Shown here: positions 49,482-57,198 of the stretch, one piece after another
Numbering within the stretch: position 1 is the first letter of the stretch
How the letters are laid out: each line of letters opens with the position of its first letter
Assembly (NCBI GenBank): GCA_000620205.1
Contig: JHVP01000002.1
Coordinates: 124,001-188,000 of the forward strand
Reading direction: 5' to 3'
Origin: Geodermatophilaceae bacterium URHA0031
GTDB lineage: Bacteria; Actinomycetota; Actinomycetes; Mycobacteriales; Geodermatophilaceae
DNA: 64,000 nt
Notes under the pieces: model-generated
What the model saw: only the letters and a program-made list of their open reading frames with translations
What the model was told of the DNA's origin: nothing
The model's database searches: none
Program-made: the position numbers and the translations under genes

Positions 49482-50642
49482 TCAATAGGTCGGCAGTGCC
49501 TTGTCGATGCGGGTGGCCCAGGCGGTGACGCCGCCCTGGACGTGCACGGCGTCCTTGAAGCCGGCGTTCTTCACCGCGGCCAGCGCCTCGGCGGAGCGGA
49601 CGCCGGTCTTGCAGTGCAGCACGATCGGCTTGTCGTTGGGCAGCTGCGACAGCGCCCGGCCGGACAGGATCTCGTCCTTCGGGATCAGCTTGGCGCCCGG
49701 GATGGACACGATCTCGTACTCGTTGGGCTCCCGGACGTCGATCAGCTCGAAGTCCTTGCCGGCGTCCATCATGTCCTTCAGCTCGTCGACGGTGATCGTC
49801 GAGCCCGCGGCGGCCTCCTGGGCCTCCTCGGACACCACGCCGCAGAACGCCTCGTAGTCGATGAGGCCGGTGATCGGCTCACCCTCGGGGTCCTTGCGCA
49901 CCTTGATCGTGCGGAAGGTCATCTCCAGGGCGTCGTAGACCATGAGCCGGCCGAGCAGCGTCTCGCCGATGCCGGTGATGAGCTTGACCGCCTCGGTGGC
50001 CTGGATGGCGCCGATGGTCGCGCACAGGACGCCCAGGACGCCGCCCTCGGCGCAGGAGGGGACCATGCCGGGCGGCGGCGGGACCGGGTAGAGGTCGCGG
50101 TAGTTGGGCCCGTGCTCGTTCCAGAACACCGAGACCTGGCCGTCGAACCGGTAGATCGAGCCCCACACGTACGGCTTGCCCAGCAGCACGGCGGCGTCGT
50201 TGACGAGGTACCGGGTGGCGAAGTTGTCGGTGCCGTCGACGATGAGGTCGTAGTCGGCGAAGATCTCCAGCACGTTCTCGCTGTCCAGCCGGGTCTCGTG
50301 CAGCCGGACGTCGACGTAGGGGTTGATCTCCTTGATGGAGTCCCGCGCGCTCTCTGCCTTGGACCGGCCGACGTCGGACTGGCCGTGGATGATCTGGCGC
50401 TGCAGGTTGGACTCGTCGACGGTGTCGAACTCGACGATGCCCAGCGTCCCGACGCCGGCCGCGGCGAGGTACATCAGCACGGGCGAGCCGAGGCCGCCGG
50501 CGCCGACTGCCAGCACCTTGGCGTTCTTGAGCCGCTTCTGCCCGTCCATCCCGACGTCGGGGATGATCAGGTGGCGGCTGTAGCGGCGGACCTCGTCGAT
50601 CGACAGGTCCTCGGCGGGCTCCACCAGGGGTGGCAACGACAC
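49482..50642 (-). CDS. moeZ: Adenylyltransferase/sulfurtransferase MoeZ
   Basis: A 386-residue fusion of a ThiF/MoeB E1 domain (about 1-270) and a C-terminal rhodanese domain (about 285-386). The E1 part has VLAVGAGGLGSPVLMYLAAAG, the CAEGGVLGV loop and YAAxxLV-type ends; the rhodanese active cysteine is in LHCKTGVRS. It adenylates and thiolates sulfur-carrier proteins for molybdopterin, thiamine and CysO. The zinc cysteine pairs of E. coli MoeB are not complete. GTG 50642 follows GAGGAGAGCTCC. Confidence 0.95.
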   Translation of the reverse strand: MSLPPLVEPAEDLSIDEVRRYSRHLIIPDVGMDGQKRLKNAKVLAVGAGGLGSPVLMYLAAAGVGTLGIVEFDTVDESNLQRQIIHGQSDVGRSKAESARDSIKEINPYVDVRLHETRLDSENVLEIFADYDLIVDGTDNFATRYLVNDAAVLLGKPYVWGSIYRFDGQVSVFWNEHGPNYRDLYPVPPPPGMVPSCAEGGVLGVLCATIGAIQATEAVKLITGIGETLLGRLMVYDALEMTFRTIKVRKDPEGEPITGLIDYEAFCGVVSEEAQEAAAGSTITVDELKDMMDAGKDFELIDVREPNEYEIVSIPGAKLIPKDEILSGRALSQLPNDKPIVLHCKTGVRSAEALAAVKNAGFKDAVHVQGGVTAWATRIDKALPTY

Positions 50643-50750
50643 GGAGCTCTCCTCACAGGCATCAGGGCTGGCCGGCTCCAGAGGCCGGGGTCCTGGTCTG
50701 CCGAACAGCCTGACACGCCTCCGTAATCCCGCCCTACCCCGGCCGCTGGA

Positions 50751-50846
50751 ACCCGGGACGAACAGATCCGGGATCGAGCGGAGCCGCGAACGGGTGGAGC
50801 CGGGAACGAACGAAGCCGGGAACGAGCAAAGCCGGGAACGAGTACG
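50751..50846. repeat. 16-bp tandem repeat, six copies, upstream of moeZ
   Basis: Six consecutive 16-bp units, 50751 to 50846, typified by GCCGGGAACGAGCAAA. The last three are nearly identical; the first three are degenerate. They lie in the 336-bp gap between moeZ and the DUF3152 gene and are not in frame with any gene. The rest of that gap carries the 3' element at 50920 and nothing else I recognise. Confidence 0.85.
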
Positions 50847-50919
50847 GACCCCCGGCCGCCAGGCCGGTCCGCGGACCGGTCGCGGGGCCCGGAGGGTCCC
50901 CGACCGGGACGCGGGCAAC

Positions 50920-50984
50920 GGCTCAGCGCAACCGGGGCACGGCACCTGGCCGCGGTGCGATCCGCCAGGATCGCGATGTCACGG
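50920..50984 (-). repeat. Stop-anchored 3' hairpin element, family 2, copy A
   Basis: Includes the DUF3152 stop codon and the hairpin GCGATCC/GGATCGC at 50957-50974, followed on the minus strand by ACCGCGGCCAGG and a GGCTCAGCGC end. It matches the element at 54345-54441. Confidence 0.75.
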
Positions 50985-51977
50985 ATAGGGCCAGGCGTTC
51001 TTGAGGCAGCCCTGCAGGCCGAGGGTCTGCTGCTCCATGACCGGGGCGAGCTGGCCGGCGCCGCCGCACTGCTCGTGCCCGTGACCGAGGGCGTGGCCGA
51101 CCTCGTGGTTGACCACGTACTGCCGGTAGGTGGCGAGGTCCCCGGCGTAGTCGGGGACGGCGGTCTCCCAGCGGGCGAGGTTGATGACCGCGCGCTCGCC
51201 GTACCGGCAGGAGGTGTAGCCGCCGGTCCCGACCCCCGGGCACCAGGTCTCCATGCTGCCGGGGCTGACCAGGCTGACCCGGAAGTCGTAGTCGCCGGCC
51301 GCGGCCTCGGCGGCGCCGACCCGCTGGAAGGACAGCTGCCCGCCGCTCCCCCACGAGCGCGGGTCCCCGAGAGTGGCCTCGACGGCTGCGGCGAACTGGC
51401 TGGCGTCAACCCCGACCCCGTCCTCCACCTCGACGACGAAGCGCTCCAGCGGTCCGGTGCCGGAGACGGCGGAGGTGCCGTCGACGACGGAGAGCGTGCC
51501 GGCACCCTGCTCGACGAAGGTGACCGCTGCGGTCGCGGCCGCCACCTGGGACGGCGCCCCCTCGCCCTCGGCCGGGGCCGAGGGGGTGGTCGGCGTGCCC
51601 GGTGCGGTGCTGACCGGCGCGTCGAGCGCGCTGGACTGGGTGGCTGCCGTCGTCCCCCCGCCGGTGACGACGTCGACCAGGGTGAGGACGGTGGCGACGG
51701 CCAGCACCGGGATGGCGTACGCCCGCCAGCCGTGCCGTCGCACGAAGCGGCGGAACCACCCGCCCGGCGGGTCCGTCCGGCGCACCGCCCCGGCGGCCGG
51801 TCCGCGCCGGGCCACCAGCGGGGTCGCGGGCGGGCGGTGCAGCGGCGCGGAGCGGGTCAGCCGGGGGTCGGGCCCTCGTCGCCCGGGGGCAGGGCGCTGC
51901 CGCGGACCCGCGCCGGGGACGTCGGGACGCCCGGGCTGCCCGACCTCGCGCGGCGCGCGGGACCCGGGGCTCGTCAC
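50979..51977 (-). CDS. DUF3152 membrane-anchored metzincin-like protein
   Basis: A 332-residue protein with a disordered Pro/Arg-rich N terminus, one transmembrane helix at about 82-102 (YAIPVLAVATVLTLVDVV) and an extracytoplasmic DUF3152 domain. It bears HEVGHALGHGHEQC (residues about 297-310), a metzincin-type HExxHxxGxxH zinc site, plus cysteines that may form disulfides. It matches Rv3207c in order. GTG 51977 is chosen; the longer start at 52028 lacks support. Confidence 0.88.
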   Translation of the reverse strand: MTSPGSRAPREVGQPGRPDVPGAGPRQRPAPGRRGPDPRLTRSAPLHRPPATPLVARRGPAAGAVRRTDPPGGWFRRFVRRHGWRAYAIPVLAVATVLTLVDVVTGGGTTAATQSSALDAPVSTAPGTPTTPSAPAEGEGAPSQVAAATAAVTFVEQGAGTLSVVDGTSAVSGTGPLERFVVEVEDGVGVDASQFAAAVEATLGDPRSWGSGGQLSFQRVGAAEAAAGDYDFRVSLVSPGSMETWCPGVGTGGYTSCRYGERAVINLARWETAVPDYAGDLATYRQYVVNHEVGHALGHGHEQCGGAGQLAPVMEQQTLGLQGCLKNAWPYP

Positions 51978-52052
51978 GCGACCCAGGTTCTCACGGGAGA
52001 CCGGTTCGGCGCCGGACCGCGCCGGCACCCGGCCGCGTGTCGGACCATCCCG

Positions 52053-53069
52053 TCACACCTGCCCGGCGGCGACCTCCACGACCGTGGCGGCGGCGTCCTC
52101 GGCGAGGGCGAGCACGGCCCGCGCGGTCGGTTCCGGCGCCTCCAGCATCGCCAGGTGGCCGATGCCCTCCTGCACCTGGAGCCGGGAGTCGGGGAGGACG
52201 GCGGCCAGCCGCGGCGCGAGTGCCGGGTCGACCAGCCGGTCCCGGTCGCCCCACACGACCAGCGAGGGCACCTTCACCGAGCGGGCCATCCGCCAGGCGT
52301 TCGCCCGGCCGACCCGCAGGTAGGAGGTCATCAGCCCGCGCAGGCTGCGGGTGAGCGCCTGACCGGCCCACGGCTGCTCGTCCCGGTCGCGCATCTCCTG
52401 GACGGCCTCCTCGACCCGCTCCCGCGGCACCCGCGACGGGTCGCCGAAGCACATCTGCAGCAGCCCACGGACCCGCTGCTCGGGGCTCGCCCCGGCCAGC
52501 CGCCGCTCGGCCAGCGCCGGGACACCGGGGAGGAGCACCAGCGTGATCGCCCGGTCGAAGGCGGCCGGGACCCGGTACACCGGCATCGCCGCGGAGATCA
52601 GCGTGAGGGTCGCGACGAGGTCCGGACGGCGGGCCGCGACCCACACGCTCACCAGGCCGCCGAGCGAGTTGCCGACCAGGTGCACCGGGGCGCCCTGGCC
52701 GGGGCCCGGCTGTGCCACGACCCACTCCAGCACGTCGACGACGGCCTGCACGTGGCGGTGGACGGAGTACCGCGGCGGCGGCGCGGACCGCCCGAAGCCG
52801 GGGAGGTCCAGCGCGTAGCCGTCGAAGCGGACGGCGAGCAGCGCGGCGAGGTCGGTCCAGTTGGTGGAGGCACCGCCCAGACCGTGCACGTAGAGGGCCC
52901 GCTCGCGGGGGGCGCCGGCCGGGTCGACGTCCTCGGCGATCGGGCCGGTCCACGGGGTGTGCCGGACGAAGACCTCACCACCGGTCACGGGCACCATCGC
53001 GCCCGGCCACGGCGGGATCAGCGCACCGGGCCGGGGCAGGAAGGCGTCGGACAGCCGGGCGTCGGTCAC
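52053..53069 (-). CDS. Alpha/beta hydrolase
   Basis: A 338-residue hydrolase with VHGLGGASTNW (oxyanion), nucleophile serine in GNSLGGLVS near 150, acid in VVWGDRDRLVDP and the histidine in GIGHLAMLEAPE. The GTG start at 53069 is 7 nt after TACCGT. It lies divergent from a TetR gene 82 bp away. In mycobacteria lipV occupies a nearby slot, but orthology is uncertain. Confidence 0.87.
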   Translation of the reverse strand: MTDARLSDAFLPRPGALIPPWPGAMVPVTGGEVFVRHTPWTGPIAEDVDPAGAPRERALYVHGLGGASTNWTDLAALLAVRFDGYALDLPGFGRSAPPPRYSVHRHVQAVVDVLEWVVAQPGPGQGAPVHLVGNSLGGLVSVWVAARRPDLVATLTLISAAMPVYRVPAAFDRAITLVLLPGVPALAERRLAGASPEQRVRGLLQMCFGDPSRVPRERVEEAVQEMRDRDEQPWAGQALTRSLRGLMTSYLRVGRANAWRMARSVKVPSLVVWGDRDRLVDPALAPRLAAVLPDSRLQVQEGIGHLAMLEAPEPTARAVLALAEDAAATVVEVAAGQV

Positions 53070-53076
53070 CTACCCG

Positions 53077-53082
53077 ACGGTA
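53077..53082 (-). promoter_or_regulatory. -10 box TACCGT, leaderless promoter
   Basis: Minus-strand TACCGT ends 7 nt before GTG 53069. Confidence 0.5.
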
Positions 53083-53136
53083 GAACACCGCTCCGGGACC
53101 ACCGCTCGGCCCGGTGCCCTCCCCTGGGCGCGCCGC

Positions 53137-53142
53137 TAAGAT
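53137..53142 (+). promoter_or_regulatory. -10 box TAAGAT of the TetR gene
   Basis: TAAGAT ends 9 nt before ATG 53152. It lies in the 82-bp region shared with the divergent hydrolase, so one TetR dimer site could control both. Confidence 0.45.
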
Positions 53143-53151
53143 CACCACGCC

Positions 53152-53796
53152 ATGCACCCCAGCCGCCCCGTACCCGTGCCCCCGGTCGCCCGCCGGACCT
53201 CCCGCCTGCCGCGGGGCGCGCGCCGCGTCCAGCTGCTGCGCGCCGCCCAGGACGTCTTCGTCGCGCAGGGTTTCCACGCCGCGGCCATGGACGACATCGC
53301 CGACCGGGCCGGGGTCAGCAAGCCGGTGCTCTACCAGCACTTCCCGGGCAAGCGGGAGCTCTACCTGGCGCTGCTCGAGCAGCAGGTCGACGAGCTCACC
53401 GACCGGGTCCGCCAGGCGATGGACGGCACCGAGGACAACCGGACCCGGGTCGACGGCGCGGTCGGCGCCTACTTCGACTTCATCGACGCCGACGGCGAGG
53501 CCTTCCGGCTGGTCTTCGAGTCCGACCTGCGCAACGACCCCGACGTCCGGCGGCTGGCCGACCGGGGCGCCCGGGCCTGCATCGAGGCGATCGCCGAGGT
53601 GATCGCGGTGGAGACCGGCGCGGACCCGGAGCGCGCGCTGCTGCTGTCGGCCGGGATGACCGGGCTGGCCGAGACGAGTGCGCGCTGGTGGCTGGCGAGC
53701 AAGGGCACCGTGTCCCGGGACGAGGCGGTGGCGCTGCTGTCCTCGCTGGCCTGGCGCGGCATGTCCGGTTTCCCGCGCCGGGACGACGCCGACTGA
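53152..53796 (+). CDS. TetR-family transcriptional regulator
   Basis: A 214-residue TetR protein. The HTH is at about 25-70 (AAMDDIADRAGVSKPVLYQHFPGKRELYLALL). The C-terminal ligand domain has DAYFDFIDADGEAFRLVF and a conserved WWLASKG. It corresponds in order to Rv3208. It may control the divergent hydrolase and itself. Confidence 0.93.
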   Translation: MHPSRPVPVPPVARRTSRLPRGARRVQLLRAAQDVFVAQGFHAAAMDDIADRAGVSKPVLYQHFPGKRELYLALLEQQVDELTDRVRQAMDGTEDNRTRVDGAVGAYFDFIDADGEAFRLVFESDLRNDPDVRRLADRGARACIEAIAEVIAVETGADPERALLLSAGMTGLAETSARWWLASKGTVSRDEAVALLSSLAWRGMSGFPRRDDAD

Positions 53797-53853
53797 CGCG
53801 CACGTTCGCTGTCGGCGCACCTGCTGACCCGGCTCCGGGCAGCGCTGCTGGGC

Positions 53854-53859
53854 TAGCGT
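53854..53859 (+). promoter_or_regulatory. -10 box TAGCGT of the DUF3107 gene
   Basis: TAGCGT lies 36 nt before GTG 53896, with AGGAGG at 53881-53886 in between, so this mRNA has a short leader. No good -35 box. Confidence 0.45.
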
Positions 53860-53895
53860 GGTGCTCGGCAGTCCGACCTGAGGAGGCATCCCCGC

Positions 53896-54126
53896 GTGGA
53901 AGTAAAGATCGGTGTCCAACACTCCCCCCGTGAGCTGGTCATCGACAGCCCCAACACCCCGGACGAGATCGCGGCCGAGGTGTCCAAGGCCATGACCGGG
54001 TCGAAGGACGGCCTGCTCACGCTGGTCGACGAGCGCGGTCGCCGCATCGTCGTCCCGACCGACCGGATCGCCTACGTCGAGATCGCCGAGGCCGACTCGC
54101 GGCGCGTGGGCTTCATCGCCGGCTGA
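53896..54126 (+). CDS. DUF3107 small conserved protein (TB9.4 type)
   Basis: A 76-residue protein conserved across actinobacteria: EVKIGVQHSPRELVIDSPNTPDEIAAEVSKAM, then LLTLVDERGRRIVVPTDRIAYVEIAEADSRRVGF. Function unknown; the mycobacterial homolog is Rv3208A/TB9.4. GTG start with AGGAGG 9 nt upstream. It has its own strong terminator. Confidence 0.93.
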   Translation: MEVKIGVQHSPRELVIDSPNTPDEIAAEVSKAMTGSKDGLLTLVDERGRRIVVPTDRIAYVEIAEADSRRVGFIAG

Positions 54127-54146
54127 CGAAGGACCGCACGACCCGA

Positions 54147-54178
54147 ACAGGGCGTTCCCGCACGCGGGAGCGCCCTGT
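54147..54178 (+). terminator. Terminator of the DUF3107 gene
   Basis: A 14-bp stem with one G-U type pair (ACAGGGCGTTCCCG, arms 54147-54160 and 54165-54178), 20 nt after the stop codon. Confidence 0.8.
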
Positions 54179-54296
54179 CGGCGTTCCAGACCCAGCACGC
54201 TGAGAGCGCGGCACGACGCGAGCGCGGACCCGGTCGACGACACCGCGACCGGGGGACGACGAGGCGCTTGCCGTCCCTGACTGGGGGACGTCGAGT

Positions 54297-54338
54297 CTTC
54301 CGCCAGCGCGGGGGCCGGAGGCTCCCCGCTGGCGGAAG
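54297..54338. terminator. Hairpin in the gap before the ferritin-like gene end
   Basis: A perfect 12-bp inverted repeat (CTTCCGCCAGCG, arms 54297-54308 and 54327-54338, 18-nt loop). It probably completes termination between convergent genes. Confidence 0.6.
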
Positions 54339-54344
54339 CGCAGC

Positions 54345-54441
54345 GGCTCAGCGCCGGTCGGGTACGGCTCCTGGCCGCGGTGCGGCCCGGAGGGTCGCGA
54401 TGAGCACCGCGGTGCGATCCGTCAGGATCGCAATGTCACGG
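54345..54441 (-). repeat. Stop-anchored 3' hairpin element, family 2, copy B with internal duplication
   Basis: Same element as at 50920, again including the stop codon of the minus-strand gene. Here the CCGCGGTGCG-led 32-nt unit is duplicated (54375-54406 and 54407-54438). The GCGATCC/GGATCGC hairpin is at 54414-54431. Confidence 0.75.
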
Positions 54442-55098
54442 GTTCAGCCCCAGGGCCCGCATCCGGACCGAGTGCGCGGTGGTGATCCGGCCGAGCAGCT
54501 CGCCCACCCCGGCCAGGTCCCCGGTGCCGGTGATGATCAGCTCGGCGAGCTCGTCGTGCTCGGCGATCACCGCCTGGGACTGGGTGAGGGCCTCCCCGAC
54601 CAGCCGGCGCGCCCACAGCGCGAGCCGGCCGGCGACCTTGGGGTCGGCGGCGATCGCGGCGCGCACCTCGCGCAGGGCGAAGTCGGCGTGACCGGTGTCG
54701 GCGAGCACCTCCTCGACCAGCGCCCGGTCGGGCTGCGGGAGGAAGGCCGCCACCTCGCGGTAGAAATCGGCGGCCAGCCCGTCGCCCACGTACGCCTTGA
54801 CCAGCCCCTCCAGCCAGGTGCTCGCCCGGGTGCCGTCGTGGAAGGCGTCGAGGGCGGCGACGAAGGGGGTCATCGCCGCGCTGACGTCGGCGCCCAGCTC
54901 GCGCAGCCGGGCGGAGAGCCGCTCGTGGTGGGCGATCTCGGCGGCCGCCATGCGGGCGAGCGCGGCGCGGCCGTCCAGGGTCGGCGCCAGCCGGGCGTCC
55001 TCGGCCAGCCGGTCGAAGGCGGTGAGCTCCGCGTAGGCGAGCACGCCCAGCAGGTCGATGACCGCCCGGTGCCCGGTTCCCTCGTCGACCGCGGTCAT
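54436..55098 (-). CDS. Ferritin-like / MiaE-type fold protein
   Basis: A 220-residue four-helix-bundle protein. Helices carry candidate diiron ligands: EL in YAELTAFDRLAED, AAEIAHHERLSARL, DGLAADFYREVAAF, and VLADTGHADFALREV with YAEL. It is related to ferritin-like proteins annotated near tRNA-hydroxylase MiaE and matches Rv3210c in order. Function unknown. ATG 55098 follows AGGAGGGGG. The stop codon lies in repeat family 2. Confidence 0.88.
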   Translation of the reverse strand: MTAVDEGTGHRAVIDLLGVLAYAELTAFDRLAEDARLAPTLDGRAALARMAAAEIAHHERLSARLRELGADVSAAMTPFVAALDAFHDGTRASTWLEGLVKAYVGDGLAADFYREVAAFLPQPDRALVEEVLADTGHADFALREVRAAIAADPKVAGRLALWARRLVGEALTQSQAVIAEHDELAELIITGTGDLAGVGELLGRITTAHSVRMRALGLNP

Positions 55099-55199
55099 GC
55101 GTTCCCCCTCCTGGGTCCTCGACGCCCCGGGGCCGCAGACCGCCCGGTCCACGGCCCGTGTCACGGGGCGGCTGAGCGAGGCTAACGGGCTGTCCGGGC

Positions 55200-55469
55200 T
55201 AGGATGGAATGGGCGGGCCGCCAGGTCCGTTCACCGAGAGCAATCCCTGTGCGCTGATGACCGCTGGATCTCCTCCTCGAGACCGGCCCTCCGAGGGCCG
55301 TCTCCCGGGCAGTCTGCACTCGACGCCCGGTCTGCTGGCCGCGTCGGCGCTTGGATCGAACATCCCGGAACCGACCCCGGGACCGCAGAGCACCGCCGGG
55401 CAACGCGCGAGCTCCTGAGCTCGCGCACCGGCGCCGCGAACGGTCCCCCACCAGACCGAGGCGAGAGAA
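55200..55469 (+). promoter_or_regulatory. rhlE promoter and long 5' leader
   Basis: TAGGAT at 55200-55205 is the best -10 box in the 371-bp region between the ferritin-like and rhlE genes, giving a leader of about 260 nt. It contains CGGCCCT/AGGGCCG near 55285-55301 and a perfect 10-bp stem GCGCGAGCTC/GAGCTCGCGC at 55405-55426. A 69-codon ORF at 55209-55418 ends inside that stem. Confidence 0.4.
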
Positions 55470-57176
55470 CTGACCTCCACCGAGAACACCCCCGTCGACA
55501 GCAGTACGACCACCGCTCCCGAGCTCGAGCACGCCGAGACCGGCGCTCCCGCGCCCGAGGAGCTCGAGCAGCAGGTCGAGGAGCTGGGCGGGGCGCCCGT
55601 CGCCCCCGACAGCCCGCTGTTCAGCGACTTCGACGTGCACCCCGACGTCGTCGCCGCCCTGGCCGAGGTCGGGATCACCCGCACCTTCGCCATCCAGGAG
55701 CTCACCCTGCCCCTGGCACTGGCCGGCAACGACCTCATCGGTCAGGCCCGCACCGGCACCGGCAAGACCCTCGGCTTCGGCGTCCCGATGCTGCAGCGCG
55801 TCGTCCCGCCGGCCGAGGGCGGTGACGGCGTCCCGCAGGCGCTGGTCGTCGTCCCGACCCGTGAGCTGTGCGTGCAGGTCTCCCGCGACCTGGCCGCCGC
55901 CGGCGCCAAGCGTGGCGTCCGCGTGCAGGCCATCTACGGCGGCCGGGCCTTCGAGCCGCAAGTCGAGTCGCTGCAGAAGGGAGTCGAGATCGTCGTCGGC
56001 ACGCCGGGCCGGCTGCTCGACCTGGCCCAGCGGGGAAACCTGATCCTGGGCAAGGTGAAGGTCCTCGTCCTGGACGAGGCCGACGAGATGCTCGACCTGG
56101 GCTTCCTGCCCGACATCGAGCGGATCCTGGCGATGGTCCCGGACAAGCGGCAGACGATGCTCTTCTCCGCGACGATGCCCGGCCCGATCGTCACCCTGTC
56201 GCGGTCGTTCATGACCCAGCCAACCCACATCCGGGCGCACGGGAACGACGAGGGCTCGACCGTCCCGCAGACGACGCAGTTCATCTACCGGGCGCACAAC
56301 CTGGACAAGCCCGAGCTGCTGTCCCGCGTGCTGCAGTCCCGCGACCGCGGCCTGGTCATGGTCTTCTGCCGGACCAAGCGCACCGCGCAGAAGGTGGCCG
56401 ACGACCTGGTCGAGCGCGGGTTCGCCGCGGCCGCCGTGCACGGCGACCTCGGCCAGGGCGCCCGCGAGCAGGCGCTGCGCGCTTTCCGCGCCGGGAAGGT
56501 CGACGTCCTGGTCGCCACCGACGTCGCCGCCCGCGGCATCGACGTCACCGGCGTGAGCCACGTCGTGAACTACCAGTGCCCCGAGGACGAGAAGACCTAC
56601 GTGCACCGGATCGGCCGCACCGGCCGGGCCGGCAGCACCGGCGTCGCGGTCACGCTCGTCGACTGGGACGACATCCCCCGCTGGCAGCTGATCAACAAGG
56701 CACTGGACCTGGACTTCGCCGACCCGCCGGAGACGTACTCCACCTCGCCGTGGGTCTACACCGACCTGGACGTACCGACGACGGCGACCGGCCGGCTGCC
56801 CCGTGCCCAGCGCACCCGCGAGGGTCTGGGCGCCGAGACCCTCGAGGACCTCGGCGAGACCGGCAAGCGGCAGCGCACCGGTGGCGGCCACTCGGGTGGC
56901 GGCCGCTCCGGTCCCGGCCGGGAGGCCGCCCGCACCGACGAGGAGCAGCAGCCCTCGGCCGGTCCGCGCAAGAGCCGGCCGCGGCAGCGGACCCGGGGCG
57001 GCGGCGCAGCCGCCGAGGGTGCCGCCGCGGCGCTGGGCGGCGACGCCCCCGCGGGCGACGCGCCGGCGCCCGCGATGGCCGGTGGCGAGCCCGGTGAGGG
57101 CGGCGGCCGTCCGCGACGGCGTCGTCGCCGCGGCGGTCGGGGCGGCAACGGCGGCGGGTCCGAGTCCGCCGCATAG
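55470..57176 (+). CDS. rhlE: DEAD-box RNA helicase RhlE
   Basis: A 568-residue DEAD-box helicase. Q motif FAIQELTLPLA, motif I ARTGTGKT, Ia PTREL, Ib GTPGR, II LDEADEML, III SAT, V ARGIDV and VI HRIGRTGRAG. The C-terminal 150 residues are Arg/Gly-rich and basic, typical of RNA-binding tails. The start is set at CTG 55470 (GAGG 11 nt upstream) because the upstream aromatic of the Q motif (LFSDFDV) lies before the first standard start, GTG 55635. Corresponds to Rv3211. Confidence 0.9.
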   Translation: MTSTENTPVDSSTTTAPELEHAETGAPAPEELEQQVEELGGAPVAPDSPLFSDFDVHPDVVAALAEVGITRTFAIQELTLPLALAGNDLIGQARTGTGKTLGFGVPMLQRVVPPAEGGDGVPQALVVVPTRELCVQVSRDLAAAGAKRGVRVQAIYGGRAFEPQVESLQKGVEIVVGTPGRLLDLAQRGNLILGKVKVLVLDEADEMLDLGFLPDIERILAMVPDKRQTMLFSATMPGPIVTLSRSFMTQPTHIRAHGNDEGSTVPQTTQFIYRAHNLDKPELLSRVLQSRDRGLVMVFCRTKRTAQKVADDLVERGFAAAAVHGDLGQGAREQALRAFRAGKVDVLVATDVAARGIDVTGVSHVVNYQCPEDEKTYVHRIGRTGRAGSTGVAVTLVDWDDIPRWQLINKALDLDFADPPETYSTSPWVYTDLDVPTTATGRLPRAQRTREGLGAETLEDLGETGKRQRTGGGHSGGGRSGPGREAARTDEEQQPSAGPRKSRPRQRTRGGGAAAEGAAAALGGDAPAGDAPAPAMAGGEPGEGGGRPRRRRRRGGRGGNGGGSESAA

Positions 57177-57198
57177 GGCGGCGTGTGAACCTCTCCGC

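Noticed and set aside
50751-50846. CRISPR array
   Set aside because: Units are 16 bp and contiguous with no spacers; no cas genes are nearby. The RecB-like gene at 62161 is too distant and is not in a CRISPR context.
55209-55418. 69-codon leader peptide gene of rhlE
   Set aside because: It lacks a Shine-Dalgarno and its ATG is too close to the -10 box to be leaderless. Kept only as a remark on the leader.
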